From contig NZ_CP090064.1 of the NCBI RefSeq assembly GCF_023100685.1, positions 4,049,501 through 4,113,500 of the forward strand: a DNA stretch of 64,000 nucleotides. Reading direction: 5' to 3'. This document shows positions 1 through 9,850 of this stretch, piece by piece. The notes below the pieces were generated by a model. That model made no database searches. It worked only from the letters and a program-made list of their open reading frames with translations, and was not told where the DNA came from. Origin of the DNA: Proteus vulgaris (lineage in GTDB: Bacteria > Pseudomonadota > Gammaproteobacteria > Enterobacterales > Enterobacteriaceae). Position 1 is the first letter of the stretch. Each line of letters begins with the position of its first letter. The translations under genes were made by a program, and so were the position numbers.

Positions 1-20
1 AGCGATAAAATGAGGTATCC

Positions 21-539
21 ATGGCTGTATTAACGCTGCTGCGTTTTCCTGATGAGCGTCTGCGCAGAGTTGCAGCACCAGTGGAAAAAGTAGATAACGA
101 AATACGCACATTAATCGACGACATGATTGAAACCATGTACGCAGAACGAGGTATTGGCTTAGCGGCACCTCAGGTTAATGTATCTAAACGCATTGTTGTT
201 ATTGATGTTTCTGAAAACCGAGATCAACCGATTGCCCTAATCAATCCTGAAATTATCAGCACTGAAGATGAAGTGATGGATATGATGGATGGGTGTCTAT
301 CTATTCCAGATTCTTTTGCCCCAACAGAGCGTTACCGCTTCTTAAAGGTGAAAGCATTAGATAGAAATGGTGATGAAATTGAACTTGAAGCCTCTGATTT
401 ATTTGCAGGCTGTATTCAACATGAGTTAGACCATCTTGATGGCAAACTCTTTATTGACCATTTGTCTCCGTTAAAACGTCAACGTATTGAGAAAAAACAG
501 AAGAAATTAAGCAAACTGATCGATTCACAAGTTGCTTAA
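21..539 (+). CDS. def: Peptide deformylase (second-type paralogue)
   Basis: Removes the formyl group from the N-terminal methionine of new proteins. The 172-residue product carries the three family motifs: GIGLAAPQ near residue 45, DGCLSIP near 91 with the metal-binding cysteine, and QHELDHLDG near 133 with the HExxH-type metal site. The length is normal for a Gram-negative deformylase. GAGGT lies 6 bases before the ATG. The housekeeping def gene normally sits beside fmt and rsmB. Here the neighbour is an unknown gene, and the motif is DGCLS where E. coli has EGCLS. I therefore infer an extra paralogue, but an isolated housekeeping copy is not excluded. Confidence 0.9.
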   Translation: MAVLTLLRFPDERLRRVAAPVEKVDNEIRTLIDDMIETMYAERGIGLAAPQVNVSKRIVVIDVSENRDQPIALINPEIISTEDEVMDMMDGCLSIPDSFAPTERYRFLKVKALDRNGDEIELEASDLFAGCIQHELDHLDGKLFIDHLSPLKRQRIEKKQKKLSKLIDSQVA

Positions 540-584
540 TTATTCACTTATCTCTTTTTCACATTTTGATAAGTTTTGACATAA

Positions 585-611
585 AAAAGCTCGGTAATTA
601 ACCGAGCTTTT
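585..611 (+). terminator. Intrinsic terminator after def
   Basis: An 11-bp stem (AAAAGCTCGGT / ACCGAGCTTTT) with a 5-base loop is followed by a T-rich run, 46 bases past the def stop codon. Confidence 0.85.
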
Positions 612-706
612 CTTTTTTCTACCTAATACAGATAAATTATCGCTGTTTTCTCACCATCACTTATACAATAAATATAAAGCTTATTAGCACATCAATTGAG
701 GTAAAA

Positions 707-1165
707 ATGGAAAATAGTCAATTTATGGATTTATGTGAACAACTCAAAGCAGCTGGTGCAACAAATCCCAAATCATGGGCAAATAGTGAATTACAAGAAA
801 ATATTCCACAGTTTGCACGCTTCCTTGTGTTAAAAGGACTCACCGATATCTATCGTGATGTTGAGGGAAATATCAATGAAATGGATATTTACTCTGATAA
901 AGCCAACGATGTATATCAAAAACTAGCCCCCCAACTTGATAAACAAGAACTTAAGGAATTACTCCATTCCTATGGTAAATCAATTATTGGCAAGGTAATT
1001 GATATGCTTGATGAAGGCTATCTTTATGATGTTAATGACAACGTAGGTTGGTCTTTGATGGAACTTGATGACAAAGGCACAACAACAGACAGGCTGATCC
1101 AAGGTTTGCACGAAGATTTTATTGAATTTGAAGAGTCAGAGCTAACTTCTGACACTAAAGCTTAA
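707..1165 (+). CDS. Uncharacterised 152-residue protein
   Basis: I do not recognise this protein. It is acidic and soluble-looking, with no signal peptide or membrane segment. The middle (residues 30-110) looks helical, and the C-terminus is rich in Glu and Asp. The ATG is preceded by TTGAGGTAAAA, a good ribosome site, and the gene ends at a strong hairpin, so it is a real separate transcription unit. It lies between a deformylase paralogue and polA. Terminators on both sides argue against an operon with either. Confidence 0.75.
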   Translation: MENSQFMDLCEQLKAAGATNPKSWANSELQENIPQFARFLVLKGLTDIYRDVEGNINEMDIYSDKANDVYQKLAPQLDKQELKELLHSYGKSIIGKVIDMLDEGYLYDVNDNVGWSLMELDDKGTTTDRLIQGLHEDFIEFEESELTSDTKA

Positions 1166-1168
1166 ACA

Positions 1169-1196
1169 AGAAAGGGCACAATCCTGTGCCCTTTCT
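1169..1196. terminator. Bidirectional terminator between the 707 gene and polA
   Basis: A 12-bp perfect stem (AGAAAGGGCACA / TGTGCCCTTTCT) with a 4-base loop lies between two convergent genes. It can serve both. Confidence 0.85.
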
Positions 1197-1218
1197 ATTA
1201 AAGAATAATATTTAAAAA

Positions 1219-4017
1219 TTAATGTGCTTCATCCCAGTTATTACCCACACCCACTTCGACTTTTAATGGGATAGCTAATTCCATACTACCTTCCATCAAT
1301 TTGTGGATCATGGTGTTTGCTTTCTCTAAATAAGACTCTCGCACTTCAAACACTAATTCATCGTGTACTTGCATGATCATATGCACATCATCAGGGCATT
1401 CATTACAAATCCAATGATCTACTTCAATCATCGCTTTTTTGATGATATCAGCAGCAGTACCTTGCATTGGTGCATTAATAGCCTCACGTTCTGAAGCTTT
1501 ACGACGAATTGCATTCTTCGAATTAATTTCTGGTAAATAGAGGCGACGACCATCTAACGTTTCAACATAGCCTTGCTCAGAAGCTTGTTTACGTGTGCGC
1601 TCCATATAATCCAATACGCCTGGATAACGCTCAAAATAGAGATCCATATAGCGTTGAGCTTCTCTTCTCTCAACACCAATTTGTTGAGATAAGCCAAATG
1701 CGCTCATGCCATAAATAAGACCAAAGTTGATCGCTTTCGCACTACGGCGCTGTTCAGAGGTTACTTCCTCTAAAGGTATGCCAAACACTTCAGATGCGGT
1801 TGCACGGTGAATATCTTTACCTTGAGCAAAAGCATCTAACAAACCTTTGTCTTGCGATAAATGTGCCATAATCCGCAATTCAATCTGTGAATAGTCGGCT
1901 GCAACAATTTTAAATCCTTCACGCGCAATAAAGGCTTGGCGAATACGGCGTCCTTCTTCATTTCTCACTGGAATATTTTGAAGATTAGGATCCCGTGATG
2001 ATAAACGACCTGTTGCGGTCACTGCTTGATGATAAGAAGTATGTACACGCTTTGTCTTACTATTCACCATTAATGGTAATTTATCAGTATAGGTAGATTT
2101 TAGTTTCGCAAGTCCGCGATGTTCTAAAATTAAACGTGGTAATTCATGACTATGCGCTAACTCTTCTAATACTTCTTCATTAGTCGATGGCGCCCCTTTC
2201 GGGGTTTTCTTGATAACAGGTAATTGCAGTTTATCAAATAAGATTTCTTGTAACTGTTTAGGTGAAGAGAGATTAAATTCTTGCCCAGCTAACGCAAACG
2301 TCTCTTTTTCAATTTCAGCTAAACGTTGTGTAATTTCTTGAGATTGAACTGCTAAAACTTGAGCATCAATTAATACTCCTTTGCGTTCCATTCTAGAAAG
2401 CACAGGGACTAATGGCATCTCAATATCGCGGTAAACATGTTTAAGTGGTTCAATAGCTTCTATTTGAGGATACAGAGCTTGATGAAGTAATAAAGTGATA
2501 TCGGCATCTTCAGCTGCATATAGCGTTGCTTGTTCAACTTCAATTTGATTGAAAGTCAGTTGCCCTTTACCTTTACCCGCAATTTCTTCAAATGTGGTAG
2601 TTTTATGGTTTAAATGTTTTTCAGCCAACGTATCCATATCATGTCGATTACTGACACTATTTAATACATAAGATTCCAACATCGTATCAAAATGGATACC
2701 ATTTAATTCGATACCTTCATTTTCCATAATGCCACGGTCAAATTTCAAGTTTTGCCCAATCTTTAAGATATTTTTATCTTCTAAAATAGGCTTTAATGCT
2801 GTCAGAACATCATCCAGAGGAAGTTGGTCTGGCGCATCTAAATACTCATGACGTAACGGAATATAAGCTGCTTTGCCTGGCTCAATCGCAAACGACATGC
2901 CAATTAAACGTGCATCAATATTATTTAAGCTGTCAGTTTCTGTATCGAATGCAAATGCGGGGGCTTTTTTAAGAAGCTCAACCCAGTGTACTAAGCTTTC
3001 ATGCGTTAATATCGCCTCATAATTTTCTTGTGTGATCACAGGGAAATTAGCCGATATAGATGCTTCTTTGGGTTTTGCGACTTCAGAGGTATAAGGCACC
3101 GCAACTTTATGAGTGCTACGCTGTGCTAACCAGCCACCATTTTGAAGATCACTTATCCAGCGTTTAAATTCATAACGCGTGAACATCTCTAATAATTGAT
3201 CTAGATTTGGCTCATTAACCACTAAATCATCAAACGTTTTATCGAGTTCAACATCCGTTTTAATCGTTGCCAGTTTATAAGAAAGTTTTGCCACTTTCTC
3301 ATGCTCTGCCATTTTAGCGCCAAGTGTTTTAGCACCACGGAAACTTAACGTTGCAATATTATCAAGCTGTTGATAAATATCGTCTAAACTCCCAATTCCT
3401 TGTAAAAGCCCTAATGCTGTTTTCTCACCGACACCAGGGACACCTGGAATGTTATCTGATGAATCTCCCATTAATGCGAGGAAATCAATAATCAGTTCAG
3501 GAGGAACGCCATATTTTTCGTTGACTTCATCAGGACCTAAAATAACGTTAGTCATAGTGTTAATAAGCGTGATCTTTGGCGTCACTAACTGCGCCATATC
3601 TTTATCACCTGTACTTATTAGGACATCACGTCCGTCAGCAGCTGCTTTTAGTGCCAGTGTTCCAATGACATCGTCTGCTTCCACACCTGAAATAGATAGC
3701 AAAGGTAAACCCATTGCCTGTACCATTTCATGTAAAGGTGCTATTTGCTCACGTAAATCATCCGGCATTGGAGGACGGTTAGATTTATATTCCTCATACA
3801 ATTCATCACGGAATGTTTTACCTTTAGCGTCAAACACAACCGCAACATGGCTTGGTTTATACTGAATTATCAGACTACGTAACATGTTCAACACACCATA
3901 CATCGCACCAGTTGGTTCACCTTGGCTATTAGTTAGCGGTGGAAAAGCATGATAGGCACGATAAAGATATGAGGAGCCATCTACAAGGATAAAGGGGTTT
4001 TCTGCTATCTGGACCAT
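1219..4017 (-). CDS. polA: DNA polymerase I
   Basis: Fills gaps and removes RNA primers during repair and lagging-strand synthesis. The order is an N-terminal 5'-3' exonuclease ([10 protein letters not shown] at the start, [18 protein letters not shown] near 185), a 3'-5' exonuclease (FDTETDSL near 355) and a family A polymerase with motif A (DYSQIELR), the O helix ([14 protein letters not shown]) and motif C (MQVHDELV). I placed the start at the ATG beginning [14 protein letters not shown] because it aligns with the E. coli N-terminus, giving 932 residues. A GTG 18 codons upstream would only add a non-conserved tail. Neither start has a strong ribosome site. In E. coli the spf (Spot 42) gene follows polA; here a terminator and an unknown gene do. 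Confidence 0.98.
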   Translation of the reverse strand: MVQIAENPFILVDGSSYLYRAYHAFPPLTNSQGEPTGAMYGVLNMLRSLIIQYKPSHVAVVFDAKGKTFRDELYEEYKSNRPPMPDDLREQIAPLHEMVQAMGLPLLSISGVEADDVIGTLALKAAADGRDVLISTGDKDMAQLVTPKITLINTMTNVILGPDEVNEKYGVPPELIIDFLALMGDSSDNIPGVPGVGEKTALGLLQGIGSLDDIYQQLDNIATLSFRGAKTLGAKMAEHEKVAKLSYKLATIKTDVELDKTFDDLVVNEPNLDQLLEMFTRYEFKRWISDLQNGGWLAQRSTHKVAVPYTSEVAKPKEASISANFPVITQENYEAILTHESLVHWVELLKKAPAFAFDTETDSLNNIDARLIGMSFAIEPGKAAYIPLRHEYLDAPDQLPLDDVLTALKPILEDKNILKIGQNLKFDRGIMENEGIELNGIHFDTMLESYVLNSVSNRHDMDTLAEKHLNHKTTTFEEIAGKGKGQLTFNQIEVEQATLYAAEDADITLLLHQALYPQIEAIEPLKHVYRDIEMPLVPVLSRMERKGVLIDAQVLAVQSQEITQRLAEIEKETFALAGQEFNLSSPKQLQEILFDKLQLPVIKKTPKGAPSTNEEVLEELAHSHELPRLILEHRGLAKLKSTYTDKLPLMVNSKTKRVHTSYHQAVTATGRLSSRDPNLQNIPVRNEEGRRIRQAFIAREGFKIVAADYSQIELRIMAHLSQDKGLLDAFAQGKDIHRATASEVFGIPLEEVTSEQRRSAKAINFGLIYGMSAFGLSQQIGVERREAQRYMDLYFERYPGVLDYMERTRKQASEQGYVETLDGRRLYLPEINSKNAIRRKASEREAINAPMQGTAADIIKKAMIEVDHWICNECPDDVHMIMQVHDELVFEVRESYLEKANTMIHKLMEGSMELAIPLKVEVGVGNNWDEAH

Positions 4018-4386
4018 AATCTGTTCATCATTGTTCTGAGGTTCGTTGATATGACTAGAATGCCACATCACAGCCCAATAGACGAATATTACCTGTTCTT
4101 TAATGTGGAAATTCGGCGTAAAGAGTCAATTATTTATTGTTAGCAGAACTTAACCGAAAAGAATAAGTGATAATGATAACTTAATATTAATTAAAACAAA
4201 CTTTAAGCAAAAGCCTTTTCTGTTAATCTATTCTTAATTAAAAATAAAGGCTAAAAATCACATTTACAACTTTGTTTAAAAACGATTTAGGATAGTGTCA
4301 TTGATTCATCATTAATATTAACGTTCATATTAGTGTCACTTTTTTCCCATTAAGATTTCAACTATCCAACGAACCTCACAATAACC

Positions 4387-4395
4387 TGTGGATAA
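4387..4395 (-). promoter_or_regulatory. Possible DnaA box upstream of polA
   Basis: TGTGGATAA is the exact complement of the R-type DnaA box TTATCCACA and lies 370 bases upstream of the polA start. DnaA is reported to stimulate polA in E. coli. In AT-rich DNA one such 9-mer can occur by chance. Confidence 0.35.
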
Positions 4396-4567
4396 CTCTG
4401 TGAGTAGTTTTTTAATTCTCTCTATATTAATAAGTTACCTTTCTTTTCACTTTATTAACACAATTAAAAAATCAATCACTTAGCGAATTCATTAAGATAT
4501 TATAAATTAATAAAAACATTTTTCATTAATGTGGATAGTTATATTATGACAATTTTATGAAAGCAAA

Positions 4568-4602
4568 AAAAATAGCACTCTTATTTACTGAGTGCTATTT
4601 TT
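4568..4602 (-). terminator. dsbA terminator
   Basis: A 13-bp perfect stem (AAAAATAGCACTC / GAGTGCTATTTTT) around a 9-base loop lies 56 bases past the dsbA stop, followed on the minus strand by a T-rich run. Confidence 0.85.
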
Positions 4603-4657
4603 CATATAAAAACTATATATTTTTACTTAATCCATATAAGAAAGAATTAAGCCTATA

Positions 4658-5281
4658 TTATTTTTTTAACAATAACTGATTCACAATATCAGAATATGTT
4701 TTCGCATATTCTTCTGGTGATTTAGCGCTAATGCCATCATTTTTCATCTTGTATTTACCACCAACGATCATGGCTGGCACACCATTAATTTGGAAATCAG
4801 CGACAGCATTTTGTTGTTGGCTCACTAAGGAATTGACGACGAAGCTATTCATTGCCGCATCGTAGTCTTCACCTTTAACGCCTGCATTAATAAAAGTATT
4901 GCGGATATCATCAACAGAACGAATAGATTGAGTTTCTTGAATACCTTTAAATAAAGCAGGAGAAACTTGATCTTCAACACCTAATGCCATTGCTACAGCC
5001 CAAGAACGGGTCAAATCTTTACCTAAAGGCCCTAAAAAATCAACATGATAACGAACAATATTGGTATTTTCTGGTGCGTTCTTTTCAACAGTGCTATTGA
5101 CTTTATAGACTTCAGAAAACTGGTAACAATGTGGGCAATAAAAAGAGAAAAACTCAACAACATCCGGCGCTGCATTGACAGTTTTGGAAAGATTAGTATA
5201 TTGTTTGCCTTCAGAAATATCTGCAGCAGACACGCTGAATGCTAACACCATACTTGCTAACGCCAACCAAATCTTTTTCAT
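4658..5281 (-). CDS. dsbA: Thiol:disulfide interchange protein DsbA
   Basis: Periplasmic oxidase that introduces disulfide bonds into exported proteins. It has a Sec signal peptide (MKKIWLALASMVLAFSVSAA), then a thioredoxin fold with the CPHC active site in FFSFYCPHCYQF near residue 50, and the cis-Pro loop GVPAMIVGG near 168. Length (207) matches E. coli (208). AGGAG lies about 9 bases before the ATG. It follows srkA by 20 bases, as in the E. coli srkA-dsbA operon. Confidence 0.98.
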   Translation of the reverse strand: MKKIWLALASMVLAFSVSAADISEGKQYTNLSKTVNAAPDVVEFFSFYCPHCYQFSEVYKVNSTVEKNAPENTNIVRYHVDFLGPLGKDLTRSWAVAMALGVEDQVSPALFKGIQETQSIRSVDDIRNTFINAGVKGEDYDAAMNSFVVNSLVSQQQNAVADFQINGVPAMIVGGKYKMKNDGISAKSPEEYAKTYSDIVNQLLLKK

Positions 5282-5301
5282 GTTTCATCGTCTCCTAAGA
5301 A

Positions 5302-6297
5302 TTAATACATTGGGCTAAGTTGTAAAGGAGGCTCATTTAACTGCTCCACTTGTCCCTTGAATAAGGCTAATTGTTTAAACCAAAAATCTTGTTCTTGAAA
5401 CCAAATAAAAGCTCTTGGAAAGGCCGGATCATTCCAGCGCTTTAATACCCATGCGAGATAATGCACCATTCTCATCGCTCTTAGTGGTTCAATTAATGAC
5501 AATTCTCGTAAATCAAAATCTTGGTATTCATAATAAGACTCAAGGATTGTATCTAATTGTATAATTTGCTCTTGCATTGAACCATTTAATAACATCCAGA
5601 AGTCTTGTATTGCGGCTCCCATTCGAGAGTCATCAAAATCAACCATTACAACTTCATCACGCCACAATATATTACCGGGATGGCAATCCCCATGTAGTCG
5701 TAATATTTGCCATGTGGAGTCTTCTATTCGAGGACTCACTTCATGAATAAGTTTATCAATCACCTCAATAAACTGAGGCCTGAGGCTATTAGGAATTAAT
5801 GCACTATTTTCAAATTCTAATTTTGGTGCCATCAGATATTCTGCAATAGAAAGGGTCGGGCGATACTGATAACTCTTTTTTCTACCTATTTGATGAATGC
5901 GCCCTAATGTGCGTCCTACTTCTTCTAGTTGAAATAAGTTATCCGTTTCATATGCCCTTCCACCAATACTAGGAAATAATGCAAAATAAAACCCGTCATC
6001 AGAAAGATGGACTGTCTCATTATGTATGATTAAAGGGGCTGCAACTGATACTTGAGCTTCCTTTAATGCTAAAACAAATTCATGTTCTTCTTTTATTTGC
6101 TCATATGACCAACGCTGAGGGCGATAAAATTTCACCACATAACGCTGTCTATGTTCATCCATAAATTGAAAAACACGATTTTCATAACTATTTAATTCAG
6201 TTAACCCTGATTCAGGATAAAAACCAATTTTAACTAGTGCATCCCAAATGTTATCAGGTGAAAGTCCCTGAAAATTAAATGAGGCAGATATTTCCAT
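5302..6297 (-). CDS. srkA: Stress response kinase A (SrkA/YihE)
   Basis: An aminoglycoside-phosphotransferase-fold Ser/Thr kinase that protects against envelope-stress-induced death. The catalytic loop is seen as LRLHGDCHPGNILW near 205 and the metal-binding segment as VDFDDSRMG near 222. The C-terminus EPPLQLSPMY is nearly identical to E. coli. 331 residues is close to the usual 328. AGGAT precedes the ATG. It sits between yihD and dsbA with only 14 and 20 bases between, so the three genes are probably one operon. No clear tandem CpxR box was found near it. Confidence 0.96.
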   Translation of the reverse strand: MEISASFNFQGLSPDNIWDALVKIGFYPESGLTELNSYENRVFQFMDEHRQRYVVKFYRPQRWSYEQIKEEHEFVLALKEAQVSVAAPLIIHNETVHLSDDGFYFALFPSIGGRAYETDNLFQLEEVGRTLGRIHQIGRKKSYQYRPTLSIAEYLMAPKLEFENSALIPNSLRPQFIEVIDKLIHEVSPRIEDSTWQILRLHGDCHPGNILWRDEVVMVDFDDSRMGAAIQDFWMLLNGSMQEQIIQLDTILESYYEYQDFDLRELSLIEPLRAMRMVHYLAWVLKRWNDPAFPRAFIWFQEQDFWFKQLALFKGQVEQLNEPPLQLSPMY

Positions 6298-6311
6298 TTT
6301 CTATCCTGAAC

Positions 6312-6581
6312 TTAATCTTTAATTACACCACGGGCGCGTAAAATAGCGGTTTTAAAATCTTCTTCGTAATCTTTTTTTAGCCCAGGTATAACATCTGTCG
6401 GTGCTGAACCTCGCATTTTCAGATGGTAAATCAAAATATCATCAGTCAGATCAGATAATTGACCTTTAAAACCCGCTTCATTAGCCAGTTTCTGCAATAA
6501 TTGAATTAAGTTTAAATCAGAATTCTCTTCCCAAACTGGATGTAGTAATTCCATAACTTCATTAAGACGGTGACATTTCAT
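6312..6581 (-). CDS. yihD: YihD family protein (DUF1040)
   Basis: A small conserved protein of unknown function. The ATG at [13 protein letters not shown] is chosen because it matches the E. coli YihD start, gives exactly the E. coli length of 89 residues and has AAGGA nearby. A longer reading would add 25 non-conserved residues. The block [13 protein letters not shown] and the C-terminus [10 protein letters not shown] are strongly conserved. First gene of the yihD-srkA-dsbA unit, divergent from mobA as in E. coli. Confidence 0.95.
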   Translation of the reverse strand: MKCHRLNEVMELLHPVWEENSDLNLIQLLQKLANEAGFKGQLSDLTDDILIYHLKMRGSAPTDVIPGLKKDYEEDFKTAILRARGVIKD

Positions 6582-6801
6582 ACAAAAAATCCTTATTATT
6601 AATGACAACAACAAAGTACCAATTATTATCTGATAGAAAAAGGAAACCTCTGTCAATATGCGTAAAGATTACGCTTTTTTGATAAAAATTGCTGTTGCTT
6701 TACATGAAATCTCACTAAGCCGAGACTTTTTATTAGTATATCGTCTTTGCTTGATAAAAATCGTTCGTAAATTTTAGCCAATTTATTCACAAATATTGAA
6801 T

Positions 6802-7392
6802 ATGAAAAAGAAGAATATTACAGGTGGTATACTCGCTGGAGGCCAAGCAACTCGAATGGGTGGTGCGGATAAAGGGCTACAAATTCTACATGGAGAACCT
6901 TTATACCTCCATATTGCCCAAAAACTAGCACCTCAAGTTGATAGCATATTGATTAGTGCTAATCGAAATCTAGAGCAATATCGCCAGAGCCAATATCCTG
7001 TTATTACTGATGAAATAGAAGGGTTTTCCGGCCCTTTGGCCGGTATGCTAACACTATTAAAACAAGCATCCACACCTTGGGTTGCCTTTGTGCCTTGTGA
7101 TGTGCCTTATTTTCCACTCAATTTGGTTGAAACTCTCTATGAACAAAAAGGAGAGTCTTTGGCTGTTTATGTTGATGATGGTGAAAGAGAGCACCCTACA
7201 CTAGCACTATTAAATCGTCGCATTATTCCTATGCTAGAAGCCTATTTAGCACAAGGTGATCGAAAATTAATGTTGTTTATGAAGCAGATAAATGCACATT
7301 CTGTTTTATTCGCGGATCAAGCAAATGCTTTTATTAATTTAAATACCCCTGACGATATTAAAAAAGCCAACCAATTAAAAAAACAGGACTGA
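6802..7392 (+). CDS. mobA: Molybdenum cofactor guanylyltransferase MobA
   Basis: Transfers GMP from GTP to molybdopterin to make the MGD cofactor of DMSO-reductase-type enzymes. The N-terminal nucleotide motif is GGILAGGQATRMGGADKG, followed by PLAGML and the metal-binding segment VPCDVPYFP near residue 97. The ATG at 6802 is preferred over a TTG two codons earlier. 196 residues is the usual size. mobB starts 5 bases after its stop. Confidence 0.97.
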   Translation: MKKKNITGGILAGGQATRMGGADKGLQILHGEPLYLHIAQKLAPQVDSILISANRNLEQYRQSQYPVITDEIEGFSGPLAGMLTLLKQASTPWVAFVPCDVPYFPLNLVETLYEQKGESLAVYVDDGEREHPTLALLNRRIIPMLEAYLAQGDRKLMLFMKQINAHSVLFADQANAFINLNTPDDIKKANQLKKQD

Positions 7393-7397
7393 AAAAT

Positions 7398-7916
7398 ATG
7401 GCACAAGTAGATTTACCCCTTTTAGGGATCACGGCGTGGAGTGGAACTGGTAAAACGACACTACTAAAACAGCTTATTCCACAATTACGCAAAAGAGAAA
7501 TTCGTGTGGGGATGATCAAACATACTCATCATGATATGGATGTAGATAAACCCGGAAAAGACAGCTACGAGCTTAGAAAAGCAGGCGCCGACCAGACATT
7601 AGTCGCAAGCCAACAACGTTGGGCATTAATGACAGAAACTCCAGAACTACCAGAATTAGATTTGTATTACCTCGCATCTCGTTTTGATACGAGTAAACTA
7701 GATTTAATCTTAGTCGAAGGATTTAAAGGCGAAACCATTCCTAAAATTGCACTTTATCGCCATATCAACGAGCGTGATTTTAATGATTTACTTGATGAGC
7801 ACGTTATTGCCGTCGCCAGTGATTGTGATTTAAGTATCGATTTTCCACTACTAGATATCAACGCACCTGAGGCTATCGCAGAATTTATTGCAGATTGGCT
7901 AAAGAGCACAAAATAA
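7398..7916 (+). CDS. mobB: Molybdopterin-guanine dinucleotide biosynthesis adaptor MobB
   Basis: A GTP-binding partner of MobA. It has a Walker A motif in WSGTGKTTLLKQL near residue 15 and the family block KHTHHDMDVDKPGKDSYELR near 45, followed by GADQTLVASQQRW. 172 residues, close to E. coli. Second gene of the mobAB operon. Confidence 0.97.
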   Translation: MAQVDLPLLGITAWSGTGKTTLLKQLIPQLRKREIRVGMIKHTHHDMDVDKPGKDSYELRKAGADQTLVASQQRWALMTETPELPELDLYYLASRFDTSKLDLILVEGFKGETIPKIALYRHINERDFNDLLDEHVIAVASDCDLSIDFPLLDINAPEAIAEFIADWLKSTK

Positions 7917-7930
7917 AAATCACAAATAAT

Positions 7931-7958
7931 AAAGCGCCCTATAAAGGCGCTTTGTTTT
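7931..7958 (+). terminator. mobAB terminator
   Basis: An 8-bp stem (AAAGCGCC / GGCGCTTT) with a 7-base loop then TTGTTTTC, 15 bases after mobB. It also lies just past the convergent glucosidase gene. Confidence 0.85.
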
Positions 7959-7975
7959 CAATTAGATAAAGAAAA

Positions 7976-9634
7976 TTAAGCAAAAATAATAGCCTGATAA
8001 GGTTGAAGTATAAGATTTCCTTTTTCATCTTCAACTATTGGGCTGTTATGCAGATATGCCTGTTTTACTTTAAGTGTTAATGACTTTTTCTCACCACTAA
8101 AATTACAGTAAATATTGACGGAGTTGCCTTCATAAGTACGCTTAAAAGCAATCACATTTTCTGGTGAATTTAATGGTAAAAACTCTCCATAAATCAAAAT
8201 ATCGCTGATCTCTGAATGTCGTCTTAATGCAATTAATTGTTGGTAATAAGCGAAAAGAGAGTGCTTATCTTTAGTCTCTTGCTCTGCATTAATCTGCGTA
8301 TAGTTAGGATTAACTTTTAACCATGGTTTGCCTGTACTAAAGCCCCCATTGATCTCACTATTCCATTGGAAAGGTGTTCTTGAATTATCACGACTGCGTT
8401 CATTAAAATATTCAATAATTTGCTTATCGCTATAACCTAATTTCTTGCCCCATTCATGTAATTTAAATACATGTAAATCGTCATGTTCTTCCAATGTCAT
8501 CGAGCAATTTGTCATGCCAATCTCTTGCCCTTGATAAATAAAAGGCGTGCCCCGTTGCGTTAATAAAAATGTTGCTAACATTTTGGCACTAATGGGGTTA
8601 ATAGCACCTTTAGGGAGAAATTTATTTAATGAACGAGGTTGATCGTGATTTTCTAAATAAGGCGCTCCCCACCCTACTCTTTGAGTATCTAATTGGCTTT
8701 TGATAAATACAGGTTTTAATCTTTCACCGGTAATTGGGTTAATTGTAAATGGCTTTTCATTGCGAATATCCAAATCGGCAATGCTAAAATCAAATACCAT
8801 AGAGAAATAACCATTCTCGCCGACATAAGCACGTAAATCTTTTTCTGGCACATCAATTTCTGCAACTGTCATACTGTTCGCAGGCTTAAAAGTATTCTCA
8901 ACTAATTCAGTTAAAAACTTATCAATTCCTGGTTGATTCAAAACCCAAGGCACTAAAGAAGCGGAACCATCATCTTTATCAGGTTCAAATTGATATTCAG
9001 ATAAGGCTTCAGGGGATTTTTTTAAATTACCAATCGCATCAATACGAAATCCAGCAACACCTTTTTTTATCCAGGCATTTATCATATCGATAATATCTTT
9101 ACGTAATTGTGGATTTTCCCAATTTAAGTCCGGTTGCTCTGGACCAAACGAATTAAAATACCATCGGTCAGTATTTCCTACTCGGCTCCAAACAGAGCAG
9201 TCAAAATAAGTACGTAAATTATTAGGCGGAGTCGGTTTATTCCATTGTTTAAAAATATAATAATCCGCATAAGGGCTATTAGGATCTTCGATTGCCGATT
9301 TAAACCAAGGATGTTCATCTGAAGAGTGATTTAATACTAAATCTAATAGAATTTTAATATCACGTTTTTTAGCCTCACTGATCAGTTTATCCAATGCCTT
9401 GTTATCACCAAAAATAGGATCAACAACGGAATAATCAGCAATATCATAACCGTTGTCTTTCATAGGCGATTTAAAAATAGGGCATAGCCAAATAACATTT
9501 GTGCCTAGTGATTGAATATAATCTAACTTTTCAGTGATCCCTGCTAAATCCCCAATACCATCACCATTACTATCGTAATAGCTTTTGGGATAAATTTGAT
9601 AGACCACGGCTTCTTTCCACCAATTATTAGACAT
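7976..9634 (-). CDS. GH13 alpha-glucosidase (oligo-1,6-glucosidase-like)
   Basis: A cytoplasmic glycoside hydrolase expected to cut glucose from short alpha-glucosides. The TIM barrel shows VVYQIYPKSYYDSNGDGIGD, the nucleophile Asp199 in GFRIDAI, the acid/base Glu259 in VAEID and Asp331 in ENHDQPR. QPDLNWEN marks the oligo-1,6-glucosidase / trehalose-6-phosphate hydrolase subgroup. The residue after the nucleophile is Ala, where classic isomaltases have Val, so the substrate is uncertain. The ATG at 9634 is chosen because GAGG lies 5 bases before it; a GTG two codons up overlaps that site. There is no signal peptide. It faces a LacI-type regulator, but no transporter or PTS gene is adjacent. 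Confidence 0.88.
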   Translation of the reverse strand: MSNNWWKEAVVYQIYPKSYYDSNGDGIGDLAGITEKLDYIQSLGTNVIWLCPIFKSPMKDNGYDIADYSVVDPIFGDNKALDKLISEAKKRDIKILLDLVLNHSSDEHPWFKSAIEDPNSPYADYYIFKQWNKPTPPNNLRTYFDCSVWSRVGNTDRWYFNSFGPEQPDLNWENPQLRKDIIDMINAWIKKGVAGFRIDAIGNLKKSPEALSEYQFEPDKDDGSASLVPWVLNQPGIDKFLTELVENTFKPANSMTVAEIDVPEKDLRAYVGENGYFSMVFDFSIADLDIRNEKPFTINPITGERLKPVFIKSQLDTQRVGWGAPYLENHDQPRSLNKFLPKGAINPISAKMLATFLLTQRGTPFIYQGQEIGMTNCSMTLEEHDDLHVFKLHEWGKKLGYSDKQIIEYFNERSRDNSRTPFQWNSEINGGFSTGKPWLKVNPNYTQINAEQETKDKHSLFAYYQQLIALRRHSEISDILIYGEFLPLNSPENVIAFKRTYEGNSVNIYCNFSGEKKSLTLKVKQAYLHNSPIVEDEKGNLILQPYQAIIFA

Positions 9635-9660
9635 ATTCACCTCACTAAGGTAATTAATAT

Positions 9661-9679
9661 ATATGGAACTGTTCCATAT
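9661..9679. promoter_or_regulatory. 19-bp perfect palindrome, probable operator of the glucosidase
   Basis: ATATGGAACTGTTCCATAT is a perfect inverted repeat with one central base, 27 bases upstream of the glucosidase ATG. Position and form suit a LacI-family operator that the divergent regulator could bind. Confidence 0.6.
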
Positions 9680-9789
9680 TTAATATAAGATACTATAAGC
9701 ACTAAAATAGCGGATAAGGTAATTAACATACTAAAATGTGAAATAGCTCATACTAAAAAAACACAATTACCTCATTAAAGAGGGGTTTG

Positions 9790-9806
9790 TCTTAATCAGA
9801 TTAAGA
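9790..9806. promoter_or_regulatory. 17-bp perfect palindrome upstream of the LacI-type gene
   Basis: TCTTAATCAGATTAAGA is a perfect inverted repeat with one central base, 45 bases before the regulator ATG. It differs in sequence from the 9661 palindrome, so it may be an autoregulatory site or a site for another protein. Confidence 0.4.
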
Positions 9807-9850
9807 TATATTAGACAATCAACTAATTGAAAGGAGCAACAGCATATTCA

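Larger units (their letters stand above)
4018..4657. other. Non-coding gap upstream of polA
   Basis: About 640 very AT-rich bases between polA and dsbA hold the dsbA terminator and a perfect DnaA-box 9-mer at 4387-4395, with a one-mismatch copy near 4533. No supported gene is visible. In E. coli this interval holds yihF and yihG, which are absent. Confidence 0.6.

Noticed and set aside
3449..3865. A 138-codon plus-strand ORF inside polA
   Set aside because: It lies antisense to a conserved polA exonuclease region and has no ribosome site or recognisable product.
4387..4395. Replication origin suggested by a DnaA box
   Set aside because: Only one perfect box and one near copy; a second perfect 9-mer occurs alone at 54337-54345. 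No cluster, no dnaA/dnaN/gidA genes.
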